Source: Micromonospora siamensis (GTDB lineage Bacteria; Actinomycetota; Actinomycetes; Mycobacteriales; Micromonosporaceae). From it: DNA of 64,000 nt. Positions 29,301 through 49,229 of this stretch are shown here, one piece after another. The notes below the pieces were generated by a model. It saw only the letters and a program-made list of their open reading frames with translations. It did no database searches and was not told the DNA's origin. Both the position numbers and the translations under genes were made by a program. The stretch spans positions 1,240,001 to 1,304,000 of the forward strand of contig NZ_LT607751.1 of assembly GCF_900090305.1 (NCBI RefSeq). The letters run 5' to 3'. Position 1 is the first letter of the stretch; each line of letters opens with the position of its first letter.

Positions 29301-32300
29301 TACGACAGCTTCGACCAGCTGGAGGTGACGCCCACCGAGGACGGCGCCGACTACTCCGGCTGGACCAGCAGCTACACCGGGCAGGCCATCCCGCTGGACG
29401 AGATGGAGGCCTGGCGGCAGGACACCCTGGCCCTGGTCCGGTCGTACCGGCCGCAGGAGCTGCTGGAGATCGGCTGCGGCACCGGACTGCTGCTCTTCCC
29501 GCTCGCCGAGGGCTGCCGCCGCTACCACGGGACCGACTTCTCCGGCGCGGTGCTCGACTCCGTACGCCGGCGGCTGGACACCATGCCGCGGCTGCGCGAC
29601 TCGGTCACCCTGTCGCAACGCACCGCCGACCAGCTCGCCGACCTGCCCGCCGCGGCGGTCGACACGGTGCTGGTCAACTCGGTCGTCCAGTACTTCCCCG
29701 ACGTCAACTACCTGCTGCGGGTGCTGGACGGCGCGCTGGACCGGGTCGCCCCCGGTGGCCGGATCATCGTCGGCGACGTCCGCAGCCTGCCGCTGCTTGA
29801 GGCGTTCCACGCCGACATCGAGCTGAGCCGGGCGGCGGACGGCACCACCCGCCAACAGATCTGGCAGCGGGTGCGGCAGCGGGTGCAGCAGGAGAAGGAG
29901 TTGACCCTCGACCCGGTCCTGTTCCACCGCTGGGCGGCCCGAACCGGCCGGATCCACCGGGTGGAGATCCGGCCCAAGCGGGGCCACCACCGCAACGAGC
30001 TGACCCGGTTCCGCTACCAGGTGGTGCTGCACGTCGGCGAGCCGCTCCCCGCCGACGCCCCGGTCCCACCGGTCACCCGCGTCGAGGACTGGTCGGCCGC
30101 CGGCCTGACCCTGCCCGCCCTGCGGGAGACCCTGGACCGGGAGCGGCCCGACCGGCTGCGGCTATGCCGGGTGCCCAACGCCCGGGTCGCCGCCGCCACC
30201 GAGGGCCTGCGTTGGCTCAGGGGTGACTCCAGCGTGGACACCGTCGAGGGGTGGCGGGCGCAGGAACCGGCCGACGCCGGGGTGGACCCCGAGGACGTCT
30301 GGGAGCTGGCGGAGCAGGCCGGCTACACCGCGACCATCAGCTGGGCCGGCCACGGTTCCGACGGCGGCTACACCGTCCTGCTGGAGCGGGCGGGCGTCGA
30401 GCCGGCCGGCATCGACGCGGAGGAGCGCGTCGAGGTGCGGTCCGGCGACGACGGCGACTGGCAGCGCTGGGCCAACCACCCGCTCCGGGCCGAGATCGAG
30501 GACCTGCTCGTCCCGCAGGTCAAGGCGTACCTGCGGGATCGGCTGCCGGACTACATGGTGCCGGCCGACTTCGTGGTGCTGGACGCGCTGCCGGTCACCT
30601 CCAGCGGCAAGCTCGACCGGCGGGCGCTGCCGCTGCCCGGCGCCGCCCCGACCACCGGCGCCGCCGGCTATCTGCCGGCCCGCAGCACCACCGAGGCGCT
30701 GCTGGTCTCGATCTACGAGCAGGTGCTCTCGCGCGGCCCGATCGGCATCCGGGACGACTTCTTCACCCTCGGCGGGCACTCCCTGCTGGCGGTCCAGCTC
30801 TCCGCGCGGATCCGCCAGGTCTTCTCGGTCGACCTGCCGGTGCACAGCTTCTTCGACCTGCCGACCATCGCCCAGCTCGCCCCCGAACTCCAACGGCTCC
30901 AGGACGAGCAGCAGCCGCTGCGGCTTCCGGCGCTGGTGCCCGTACCCCGGGACGCCCCGCTGCCGGCGAGCTTCGACCAGCAGCGGCTCTGGTTCCTCGA
31001 CCGACTCAACCCGGGCAGCAACTTCTACACCGTCAACTGGCTCATCCCCTGGTCGGCGGCGATCCCGGGCAGCGTCCTCTCGGCCGGCCTGGACGAGATG
31101 CTCCGCCGCCACGAGACCCTGCGGACCACCTTCCGCGAGGAGGACGGCCAGGTCTGGCAGGTCGTGGCGGACCAGTGGCGGGTCGAGGTGCCGGTGGTCG
31201 ACCTCACCACGCTTCCCGCCGAGGAGCGCGAGGCGCGGGCGCAGGAGGAGATCCGGCGCCGCTGGGCCGAGCCGTTCGACCTGGTCACCGGCCCGCTGCT
31301 GCGGACCGTGCTGGTCAGCCTCTCCGACACCGAGCAGGTGCTGGTGCTCAGCGCCCACCACACGGTCTTCGACGGCTACTCCATCGGCCTGTTCGGCCAG
31401 GAGTTCCTCCGGATCTGCCAGGCGCTGGCCGAGGACGCTCCCGGGCCGCTGCCGGAGCTGGCCGTCCAGTACGCCGACTACGCCGTCTGGCAGCAGAACT
31501 GGCTGCGCGAGGACTGGCTGGATCTCCACCTGGCCTACTGGAAGGAGCAGCTGGCCGAGGCCCCCGAGCTGCTGGCCCTGCCCACCGACTTCCCGCGCCC
31601 CGAGGTGCAGCGCTACCAGGGTTCCTTCCTGCGCCGGCAGTTGCCCGCCGAGCTGACCGACGGGATCAAGCGGCTCAGCGGCGAGTCCCAGGTGACGAAC
31701 TACATCACCATGCTCGCCGGGGCGGCCGTCCTGCTCTCCCGCTACAGCGGGCAGGACGTGGTGGTGATCGGCGTGCCGATCGCCAACCGGCACCGGGCCG
31801 AACTGGAGCCGATCATCGGCTTCCTGGTCAACACGGTGGCCCTGCGGGTGGACCTGCGCGGCAACCCGCGCTTCTCCGACGTGCTGCTCCAGGTCCGCCG
31901 GCAGCTCTTCCAGGCCCAGGCCCACCAGGAGATCCCCTTCGACCGGGTGGTCGAGGCGCTCTGCCCCGAGCGGAACCTCGGCTACAACCCGATCTTCCAG
32001 GTGATGGTCGCCGACGAGAGCCTGCCCCTGCTGGAGCACGTGTCGGACCAGGTGCGGGCCGAGCCGTGGATGCACCGCCTGGTCGAGGAGGGGATGAGCC
32101 TGCGGGTCTCCCGCTTCGACCTCGTCCTCATGGTCCAGGAGGACCCCGAGGGGCTCCGGCTCGGCTTCGAGTACAGCACCGACCTGTTCCGGGACCGCAC
32201 GATCGCCCGGATGGCCGACCAGTTCGAGGTGCTGCTGGAGTCGGCGCTGGCCCGGCCGGACGAGCGGGTCCAGGACCTGGTGATGCTCCCCGAGGCGGAG

Positions 32301-35300
32301 CGTACGCGGATCCTGGGCGACTGGAACGTCGCCTCCCGCTCCGGCGGCGAGCCGGCGTACCTGCACGAGTTGTTCGCGGCCCAGGCGGCGCGGACGCCGG
32401 ACGCGGTGGCGCTGGTCCACGGGGACGAGCAGCTCAGCTACCGCGAGCTGGACGCCCGGGCCAACCAGTTGGCGCACGCGCTGCGGGCCCGGGGCGTCGG
32501 GCCGGACGTGCTGGTCGGGCTCTGCCTGGACCGGTCGGTGGAGGTGCTGGTCGGCCTGCTCGGCATCCTGAAGGCCGGCGGCGGTTACGTGCCGATGGAC
32601 CCGCGCAACCCCCGGGACCGGCTGGCGTTCCTGGTCGAGGACGCCGGCCTGCGGCTGGTGCTGACCCGGTCGCACCTGAACGAGAAGGCGGCTGCGGCGG
32701 GCGCGCCGACGGTCTGCCTGGACACCGGGTGGCCGACCATCGCCGCCGAACCGACCGAGGCGCCCGCGACGCCCGGCCTCACCCTGGACAACCTGGCCTA
32801 CATCATCTACACCTCCGGCTCGACCGGCCGGCCGAAGGGCGTGATGGTGGCGCACCGCTGCCTGAACCACGTGGTGCCCTGGGTGCGGGAACACGAGTGC
32901 CTCAGCCGGCCGCAGCGGGTGTTGCAGGTCGCGTCGTACTCCTTCGACTTCTCGGTCTGGGAGATCCAGCTCCCGCTGCTCACCGGCGGCACGCTGGTCG
33001 TCCCGAAGCCGGGCGTGCACATGATCGGCCAGGACCTGCACGACGTGCTGGTCGAGCAGGCCGTCGAGAGCCTGAACTTCACCCCGGGCGCGCTGGCCAC
33101 CCTGCCGCCCGGCGGCCTGCCGCACCTGCGCACGCTGATGGTCGGTGGCGAGGCGTACCCGGCGGACCTGATCCGCACCTGGGCGCCGGGCCGGACCTTC
33201 TTCAACGTGTACGGCCCGACCGAGACCACCATCTACACCACCGGCACCCTGATCGACGAGCACCTCGACGTGCTGCACATGGGCCGCCCGATCACCAACG
33301 TCGAGACGTACGTCCTCGACCGGCACCTCCAGCCCGTCCCGGTCGGCGTGCCCGGCGAGCTCTACATCGGCGGCGCCGGCGTCACCCGTGGTTACCTCAA
33401 CCGGCCGGAGCTGACCGCCGAGTACTTCGTGGCGAACCCGTACGGCGAGCCGGGCAGTCGGCTCTACAAGAGCGGTGACCTGGTCCGTTGGCTGCCGGAC
33501 GGGAACATCGAGTTCGTCGGCCGGGTCGACCAGCAGGTCAAGATCCGGGGCTTCCGGATCGAGCTGGGCGAGATCGAGGCCGCCCTGATCCAGCATCCCG
33601 GGGTGCAGGGCGCCGCCGTGCTGGTGAAGTCGGAGGCGAACGTCAAGCGGCTGGTCGCCTACGTCGGGTCGGCCGACGGCGTCTCCGTCGACGCGCTCCA
33701 GGCGTTCCTGGGCGAGCGGCTGCCCGGCTACATGGTGCCGAGCATCTTCGTCCCGCTGGACGCCGTGCCGCTCAACTCCAACGGCAAGGTGGACCGGCGG
33801 GCCCTGGCCGCCCTCCCCTGGCAGGAGCACGCCACCACCGTCAAGGGCGAGTACGCGGCCCCGCGCAACCCGGTCGAGGAGCAGCTGGCGGAGGTCTGGC
33901 GGTCGGTGCTGGGCACGCCCGACCCGGTGAGCGTGCACGACAACTTCTTCGCCCTCGGCGGCGACTCGATCCTCAGCCTCCAGGTGATCTTCCGGGCCAA
34001 GCAGCTCGGCCTGCACCTCACCGTCCGGCAGCTCTTCCAGCACCAGACCATCGCCGAGCTGAGCCCGGTGGTCACCCGGCAGGACGCGACGGTCGTGCAC
34101 GCCGAACAGGGCGTGGTGACCGGGCCGGTGGAGCTGACGCCGATCCAGCGCTGGTTCTTCGACCAGCGGTTCGCCCAGGCGCACTGGTTCAACCAGAGTC
34201 TGCTGCTGGAGGTGCCGGTGGAGCTGTCGCCGGACCGGTGGCAGCAGGTCCTGGCCCGGTGGCTTGCGCACCACGACGGGCTGCGGGCGCGGTACGCCCC
34301 CGACGACGACGGCTGGCACGCCGAGCTGACCGACCCGCCGCGCACCCTGCCCTGGCAGCTGCACGACCTGTCGTCGGTGCCCGCCGGGCAGCAGGCCGAC
34401 CGGCTCGCCGAGCTGGCGGAGCGGGCCCAGTCCGAACTGGACCTCGCCGAGGCGCCGCTGTTCCGGGCGGTGCTCTTCACCGGGCTGGCCGACGGCCCGG
34501 ACCGGTTGCTGCTCGCCGTGCACCACCTGGTGGTGGACGTGGTCTCCTGGCGGATCCTGCTGGAGGACGTCACCGCGCTGGCGGAGCAGGCCCGGCAGGG
34601 CGCGGAGCTGAGCCTTCCGGCCAAGTCCAGCTCGTGGCGGCAGTGGGCGCGGCGGCTGGAGCAGGAGGCGCGGAGCGGGACCACCGTGGCCGAGCTGCCG
34701 TACTGGCGAGAGCAGGTGGCGGCCGTCCAACCGCTGCCGCTGGACGGGCCGGTCGACGCCGACACCACCGGCCGGGCCCGGACGCACGAGGCGGTGCTGA
34801 GCCGGGAGCGGACCCGGGCGCTGCTGCGGGACGTGCCGGCCGCCTTCGACACCCGGGTCAACGACGTGCTGCTCACGGCGGTCGCCGCGGCGGTCGGCGG
34901 CTGGACCGGCGACGGCCACGTCCGGGTCGACCTGGAGGGGCACGGCCGGGAGGACCTCTTCGACGACGTGGACCTGTCCCGCACCGTCGGCTGGTTCACC
35001 ACCATCTCCCCGGTGCGGCTGCCGGTGCCCGCCGGCACCGACCTGGCCGCCGGGCTCAAGGAGATCAAGGAGCTGCTGCGCCGCCGGCCGCGCCACGGCA
35101 TCGGGTACGGGCTGCTGCTCGGCACCGAGGCCGGCGCCGAGCTGCGCGACGCCCCCGCCGCCCAGCTCAGCTTCAACCACCTGGGCACCTTCGACGGAGC
35201 CAGCAGCTTCGCCACCGCGTACGAGGCGGTCGGCTCGGACATCGGGCCGGAGAACCACCGCCCGTACCCCGTCGAGGTGGTCAGCCGGGTGCAGGACGGC

Positions 35301-37047
35301 GAGCTGCGGATGCGGTGGACGTACAGCCCGACGGCCCACCGGCCGGAGACCGTCGAGCGGGTCGCCGGGGAGGTGCTGGCCGCCCTGGACCGGCTCGCCG
35401 ACGAGGCCCGCCGGCCCGACGTCAGCGGCTACAGCCCGTCCGACCTGCCGGCCGCCGGCCTGGACCAGGCCGCCATCGACGCCCTGGTCGGCCAGCTCCG
35501 GGAGCTGCCGCAGTGGCGGGACAGCGACCGGCCCCGCCCGTTGGAGGACGTCTACCCGCAGACGCCGTTGCAGCAGGGCCTGTGGTTCCAGAGCCAGTAC
35601 GCCCAGGGCCAGGGCCTCTACCACGTCCAGTTGATCCACGACATCGACCAGGAACTCGACGTGGACCTGTTCCGGCGGGCCTGGGCGGAGGTGATGCGCC
35701 GGCACCCGATCCTGCGGACCAGCTTCTGGGCGATCGAGGACCACGAGCCGCTGCAACTGGTCTGGCGGCAGCTCCCGGTGCCGCTGGAGGTGCGGGACTG
35801 GCGTACCGAGCCGGCCGAGGCGGAGCTGGCGGGGTACCTGGCGCAGGACCGGGTCCGCGGCTTCGAGCCGCAGGAGGTGCCGCAGTGGCGGATGCTGCTC
35901 GCCCGGACCGGCGAGCACAGTCACCACTTCGTGCTCAGCATGCACCACGCCATCCTCGACGGCTGGAGCTACGCGCTGCTCCTGGCCGAGGTGGTACGCA
36001 GTTACGAGGCGCTGCGCGACGGTCGCCCGGAGGCCCTGGCCCCGGCCCGGCCCTACCGGGACTACGTGGCCTGGTTCCGCGAGCAGGACATGGCGCAGGC
36101 CGAGCGGTACTGGCGGGAGACGCTGCGCGGGATCGAGGCGGCCACCCCGTCGAGCATCGAACGCCACGACCCGGTCGGCGCGGAGTCGACCGGAACGGTC
36201 AGCCACGCCGAGGCGGAGCTGCTCTTCGACGCCGAGGAGAGTGCCCGGCTCCAGGAGCTCGCCCAGCGGCACCGGCTCACCCTGAACACCGTCCTGCAGG
36301 GCTGCTGGGCCCTGCTGCTCGGCCGGTACGAGGACACCGACGACGTGGTCTTCGGGGTGGTGGTCTCCGGCCGGCCCGCCGAGATCCCCGACGTGGAGCG
36401 GATGACCGGCCTGTTCATCAACACGCTGCCGCTGCGGATCCGGATGCCCGCCGGCTCGTCCTGGGTGGACTGGATGCGTGGCCTCCAGGAGCAGAACCTC
36501 CAGATGCGGCAGTACGAGTACAGCCCGCTGGACCGGGTGCGGCGCTGGAGCGGGCTGCCGTCCGGGGCCGAGCTGTTCAACAGCCTCTTCGTCTTCGAGA
36601 ACTATCCGGTGGAGGAGGCGTCCGACACCGCGCTGCGGCTGACCAGGCCGCGGTCCGAGGAGCGGATCCACTATCCGCTGGGTGTGGTGGCGACGCTGCG
36701 CGACGGGCGCCTGCACGTCACCGTCCAGTACGACCCGAGGCGCTTCGAGCGGGACACCGTCGAGCGGCTGCTGGCGCACCTGCGGCACCTCTGCACGCAG
36801 GCCGTCGAGTCGCCCGACGCCCCGCTGGCCCGGTTCTCGATCCTCAGCAGGTCGGAGCACCAGCAGGTGCTCCAGCAGTGGAGCGCCGCACCGGACGACG
36901 CCCCCGACGCCGACCTCGACCTGGCCGACCTGGATCTGGCCGATCTGGACCTGGCCGACCTGGTGGCGGAGATCCAGCAGCTCTCGTCAGCCGACCTCCT
37001 CGCACAGATCAACAATTCTTCGCCTGCTGCAGAGAAGAGTGAAGCAA

Positions 37048-37055
<8 letters not shown>
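26388..37055 (+). CDS. NRPS 1: (C)-A-nMT-T / C-A-T-E / C
   Basis: 3,555 residues. C1 (1-440) has a ruined active site: HHxxxDG reads H143-Y144-IVL-D148-E149. A1 (465-1418) is interrupted after A8 by an N-methyltransferase (about 960-1220, LLEIGCGTG); my reading of its pocket is DLYDFSLVWK, near the Cys code DLYNLSLIWK. T1 Ser1465. C2 (1515-1960, HHTVFDG) is LCL-type. A2 (1985-2470) reads DFWNMGVIYK, loosely Thr-like. T2 Ser2527 in GGDSI; E2 (2575-3020, H2712-H2713, D2717). C3 (3045-3490, H3186-H3187, D3191) should accept a D-residue. The last 60 residues are a D/L/A-repeat tail, probably docking. The protein loads and N-methylates residue 1, adds and epimerises residue 2, and ends in the C domain of module 3. 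Its stop overlaps NRPS 2 by 8 bp. Confidence 0.95.
36908..36967 (+). repeat. In-frame tandem repeat encoding a (DLADL)-type docking tail
   Basis: Near-identical 15-base units (pattern gac ctg gcc gac ctg) repeat about three to four times, encoding ADLDL/LADL steps before LVAEIQQLSSADLLAQI. The acidic amphipathic helix that results is a good candidate for a C-terminal docking element pairing with the basic N-terminus of NRPS 2. Confidence 0.6.
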
Positions 37056-46737
<9,682 letters not shown>

Positions 46738-46797
46738 CCGGGTCCCGGCCCACCGTCCGATCCCCACCACCCGCCCGACCGGCGTGAGGAGAACCCG

Positions 46798-48045
46798 ATG
46801 ATCGTTCCCACCAGGTCCCACACCGACCAACGGATCGTGCAGCTCGCCGCGGCGGTCGAGGCGGGCGACGACACCGCGCTGGAGACCTTCTGGAAGACCG
46901 TCGCCGCCGACGGCTCCCCGCTGATGGAGCCGATGCCGGACGACGAGTCGAAGACCCTGGTCACCTTCCTGTGGCGCGATCCCGGCGACACCCGCAACGT
47001 CCTGGTGCTCTTCTACAGCGCGCCGACGCAGAACGGGTTCGACGAGATCCTGATGGAGCGGCTGCCGGGGACGGACCTCTGGTTCAAGACCTACGTCCTC
47101 CCGTCCGACCTGCGGACCACCTACCTGCTCTCGGTCAACGACTCGCTGGAGCCGTACGGGACGTACGCCGAGGTGCTGGCCCGGATCCCCGGCTACCGGC
47201 CGGACCCGCTGAACCCGCGCGAGGTCACCATCCTGGACGACCTCGTGGTGTCGGTGCTGGAACTGCCGCAGGCGCCGAAGCAGCCGTGGAACATCGCCCG
47301 GCGCGGGGTGCCCAAGGGGAAGAACCACATGCACCTGCTGGACAGCGAGATCCTCGGCACCCAGCACCACATCACCGTGCACACGCCGCCCGGCTACGAC
47401 CCGGACAACGCGGAGGCGTACCCGCTCTTCGTCCTCTTCGACGGGTGGGCGTACTTCAACTTCGCGGCGACGCCCACCGTGCTGGACAACCTCCTCTACG
47501 CCAAGCGGATCCCGCCGTTCGTGCTGGTCATGCACAGCAACACCGACCAGGCGATCCGGGCCCGGGAGTTGACCTGCCACGAGCCGTTCGCGGACTTCCT
47601 GGCCCGGGAGCTGATCCCGTTCCTGCGGGAGAACTACCGGGTCACCGACGACCCCGCGCAGACGTACGTGGGCGGCTCCTGCTTCGGCGGGCTGGCGGCG
47701 GCGTACGTGGCGTACAAGCTGCCGGAGATCTTCGGCAACGTGATCTCGCAGTCCGGCTCGTTCTGGTGGCCGGAGCGGGAGACGCCGGAGACCGAGATGG
47801 AGTGGCTGACCCGGCAGTTCGCCGAGAGCCCGAAGCTGCCCATCCGGTTCTCGATGGAGGTCGGCTCACTGGAGGCGGCGATCGTCGAGTTCGACCAGCT
47901 CGCCACCAACCGGAACCTGCGCGACGTGCTGCTGGAGAAGGGCTACGAGGTCGACTACTCGGAGTACTCCGGCGGTCACGACATGATCACCTGGCGCGGA
48001 ACCCTGGTCAACCGCCTGCTCGCCCTCGCCGCCCGGAAAGGCTGA
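46798..48045 (+). CDS. Enterochelin-esterase (Fes/IroD)-like hydrolase with Cys in the nucleophile elbow; probable release enzyme
   Basis: 415 residues behind GGCGTGAGGAGAA. An N-terminal beta-rich domain (VTFLWRDPGDTRNVLVLF) is followed by an alpha/beta-hydrolase of the esterase D/Fes type (TVHTPPGYD, LFVLFDGWAYF). Family members have GxSFGG at the nucleophile elbow; here residues 293-298 read GSCFGG, so Cys295 replaces the serine. Catalytic His394 is retained in GGHDMITWR. No siderophore uptake genes are nearby and the NRPS has no TE, so it most likely takes the peptide from T5 and hydrolyses or cyclises it. Cys-nucleophile thioesterases are known to make strained products such as the beta-lactone of obafluorin. 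The role is inferred; family and substitution are seen. The next gene starts 6 bp later. Confidence 0.85.
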   Translation: MIVPTRSHTDQRIVQLAAAVEAGDDTALETFWKTVAADGSPLMEPMPDDESKTLVTFLWRDPGDTRNVLVLFYSAPTQNGFDEILMERLPGTDLWFKTYVLPSDLRTTYLLSVNDSLEPYGTYAEVLARIPGYRPDPLNPREVTILDDLVVSVLELPQAPKQPWNIARRGVPKGKNHMHLLDSEILGTQHHITVHTPPGYDPDNAEAYPLFVLFDGWAYFNFAATPTVLDNLLYAKRIPPFVLVMHSNTDQAIRARELTCHEPFADFLARELIPFLRENYRVTDDPAQTYVGGSCFGGLAAAYVAYKLPEIFGNVISQSGSFWWPERETPETEMEWLTRQFAESPKLPIRFSMEVGSLEAAIVEFDQLATNRNLRDVLLEKGYEVDYSEYSGGHDMITWRGTLVNRLLALAARKG

Positions 48046-48051
48046 CATCAC

Positions 48052-49176
48052 ATGGCACACCGCACGATCACCGTACTGCCCGGCGACGGCGTCGGCCCCG
48101 AGGTCACCGAGCAGGCCCTCGAGGTGCTGCTCACGGTCGCGGACCTGTACCGGCACGACTTCACCGTGCACCGCCGGCTGGCCGGGCTGGCCGCCATCGC
48201 CGAGGAGGGGGTGGCCATCTCCGACGAGACCTTCGACCTCTGCGCCGGCAGCGACGCCATCCTCTTCGGCGCCATCGGCAGCCTCCCGGCCGAGCAGCGG
48301 AAGAACGCCACGGTACGCCCCGAGCAGGCGCTGTTCCGGCTGCGCAAGGACTTCCAGTTCTTCGCCAACCTGCGCCCGATCCGGCCGTCGCGCAGCCTCT
48401 ACCACGCCTCCCCGCTCAAGCCGGAGTACCTCGACGGCACCGACCTGATCTTCGTCCGGGAGCTGTCGGCCGGCCTCTACTACGGGCACCTGGACGCGGC
48501 GATCCCCGGCAAGCCCAGCGAGATCCGCCGCACCGAACGCGGCGAGGAGGCGGTCGACACGCTGCTCTACACCGAGCAGGAGATCGAGCGGGTGGTCCGG
48601 GCCGCCTTCGACATCGCCGCCGTCCGCCGCGGAAAGATCACCTCGGTCGACAAGGCGAACGTGCTCAGCTCGTCGATCCTCTGGCGGCGGATCGTCGACC
48701 GGATCGCCCCGGACTACCCGGGCGTCGAGTACGAGCACATCCTGGTCGACGCCGCCGCGATGTTCCTGCTGCGCGACCCGGCCCGGTTCGACGTCGTGGT
48801 GACCGAGAACCTGTTCGGCGACATCCTCACCGACGAGGCGGCGATGCTGACCGGCTCGATCGGCATGATCCCCTCGGCCAGCCTCGGCGTACGCCGTACC
48901 GAGGCCGGCGTCTTCGGCCTCTACGAGCCGATCCACGGCTCGGCGCCGGACATCGAGGGGCAGGACAAGGCCAACCCGATCGGGGCCGTCCTCTCCGCCG
49001 CGATGCTGCTGCGCCACTCCCTGGGCCTGCCCGACGAGGCCGCCGCGGTGGAGGCCGCCGTCGAGGAGGTGCTGGCCGACGGCTACCGCACGGTCGACAT
49101 CTCAGAGGACGGGGCGAAGCTCGTCGGCACCCGCGAGCTGGGCAAGCGGATCGCCACCGCCGTACGCCGGCCATGA
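48052..49176 (+). CDS. 3-isopropylmalate dehydrogenase-like beta-decarboxylating dehydrogenase
   Basis: 374 residues, LeuB family. It would oxidise and decarboxylate a 3-substituted malate to the chain-extended 2-oxo acid using NAD+. Signatures: LPGDGVGPEV, LFGAIG, SVDKANVL, TENLFGDILTDEA and EPIHGSAPDI (NAD-binding). The substrate-recognition helix reads RPEQALFRLRK, giving Glu91, Leu94, Phe95, Arg98. True isopropylmalate dehydrogenases normally have Leu-Leu at the 94/95 positions, so Phe95 alters the side-chain pocket. It is part of a LeuABCD-like set in the NRPS operon. Its TGA is followed by the aminotransferase 53 bp later. Confidence 0.9.
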   Translation: MAHRTITVLPGDGVGPEVTEQALEVLLTVADLYRHDFTVHRRLAGLAAIAEEGVAISDETFDLCAGSDAILFGAIGSLPAEQRKNATVRPEQALFRLRKDFQFFANLRPIRPSRSLYHASPLKPEYLDGTDLIFVRELSAGLYYGHLDAAIPGKPSEIRRTERGEEAVDTLLYTEQEIERVVRAAFDIAAVRRGKITSVDKANVLSSSILWRRIVDRIAPDYPGVEYEHILVDAAAMFLLRDPARFDVVVTENLFGDILTDEAAMLTGSIGMIPSASLGVRRTEAGVFGLYEPIHGSAPDIEGQDKANPIGAVLSAAMLLRHSLGLPDEAAAVEAAVEEVLADGYRTVDISEDGAKLVGTRELGKRIATAVRRP

Positions 49177-49229
49177 GGTCGGCCGTTCCCGGTCGTGCGC
49201 TCCCGATCCGCGATGGAGGTTCCTTCCCG

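Noticed and set aside
30162..36860. Very long open frame on the minus strand opposite NRPS 1
   Set aside because: It mirrors the GC-rich codon pattern of the sense gene, is full of R/G/Q/H-type composition, and shows no domain or ribosome-binding site.
46798..48045. Siderophore (enterobactin-type) utilisation esterase
   Set aside because: No catechol, hydroxamate or uptake genes nearby; it is embedded in an NRPS operon lacking a TE and has an altered nucleophile, so release is the better reading.
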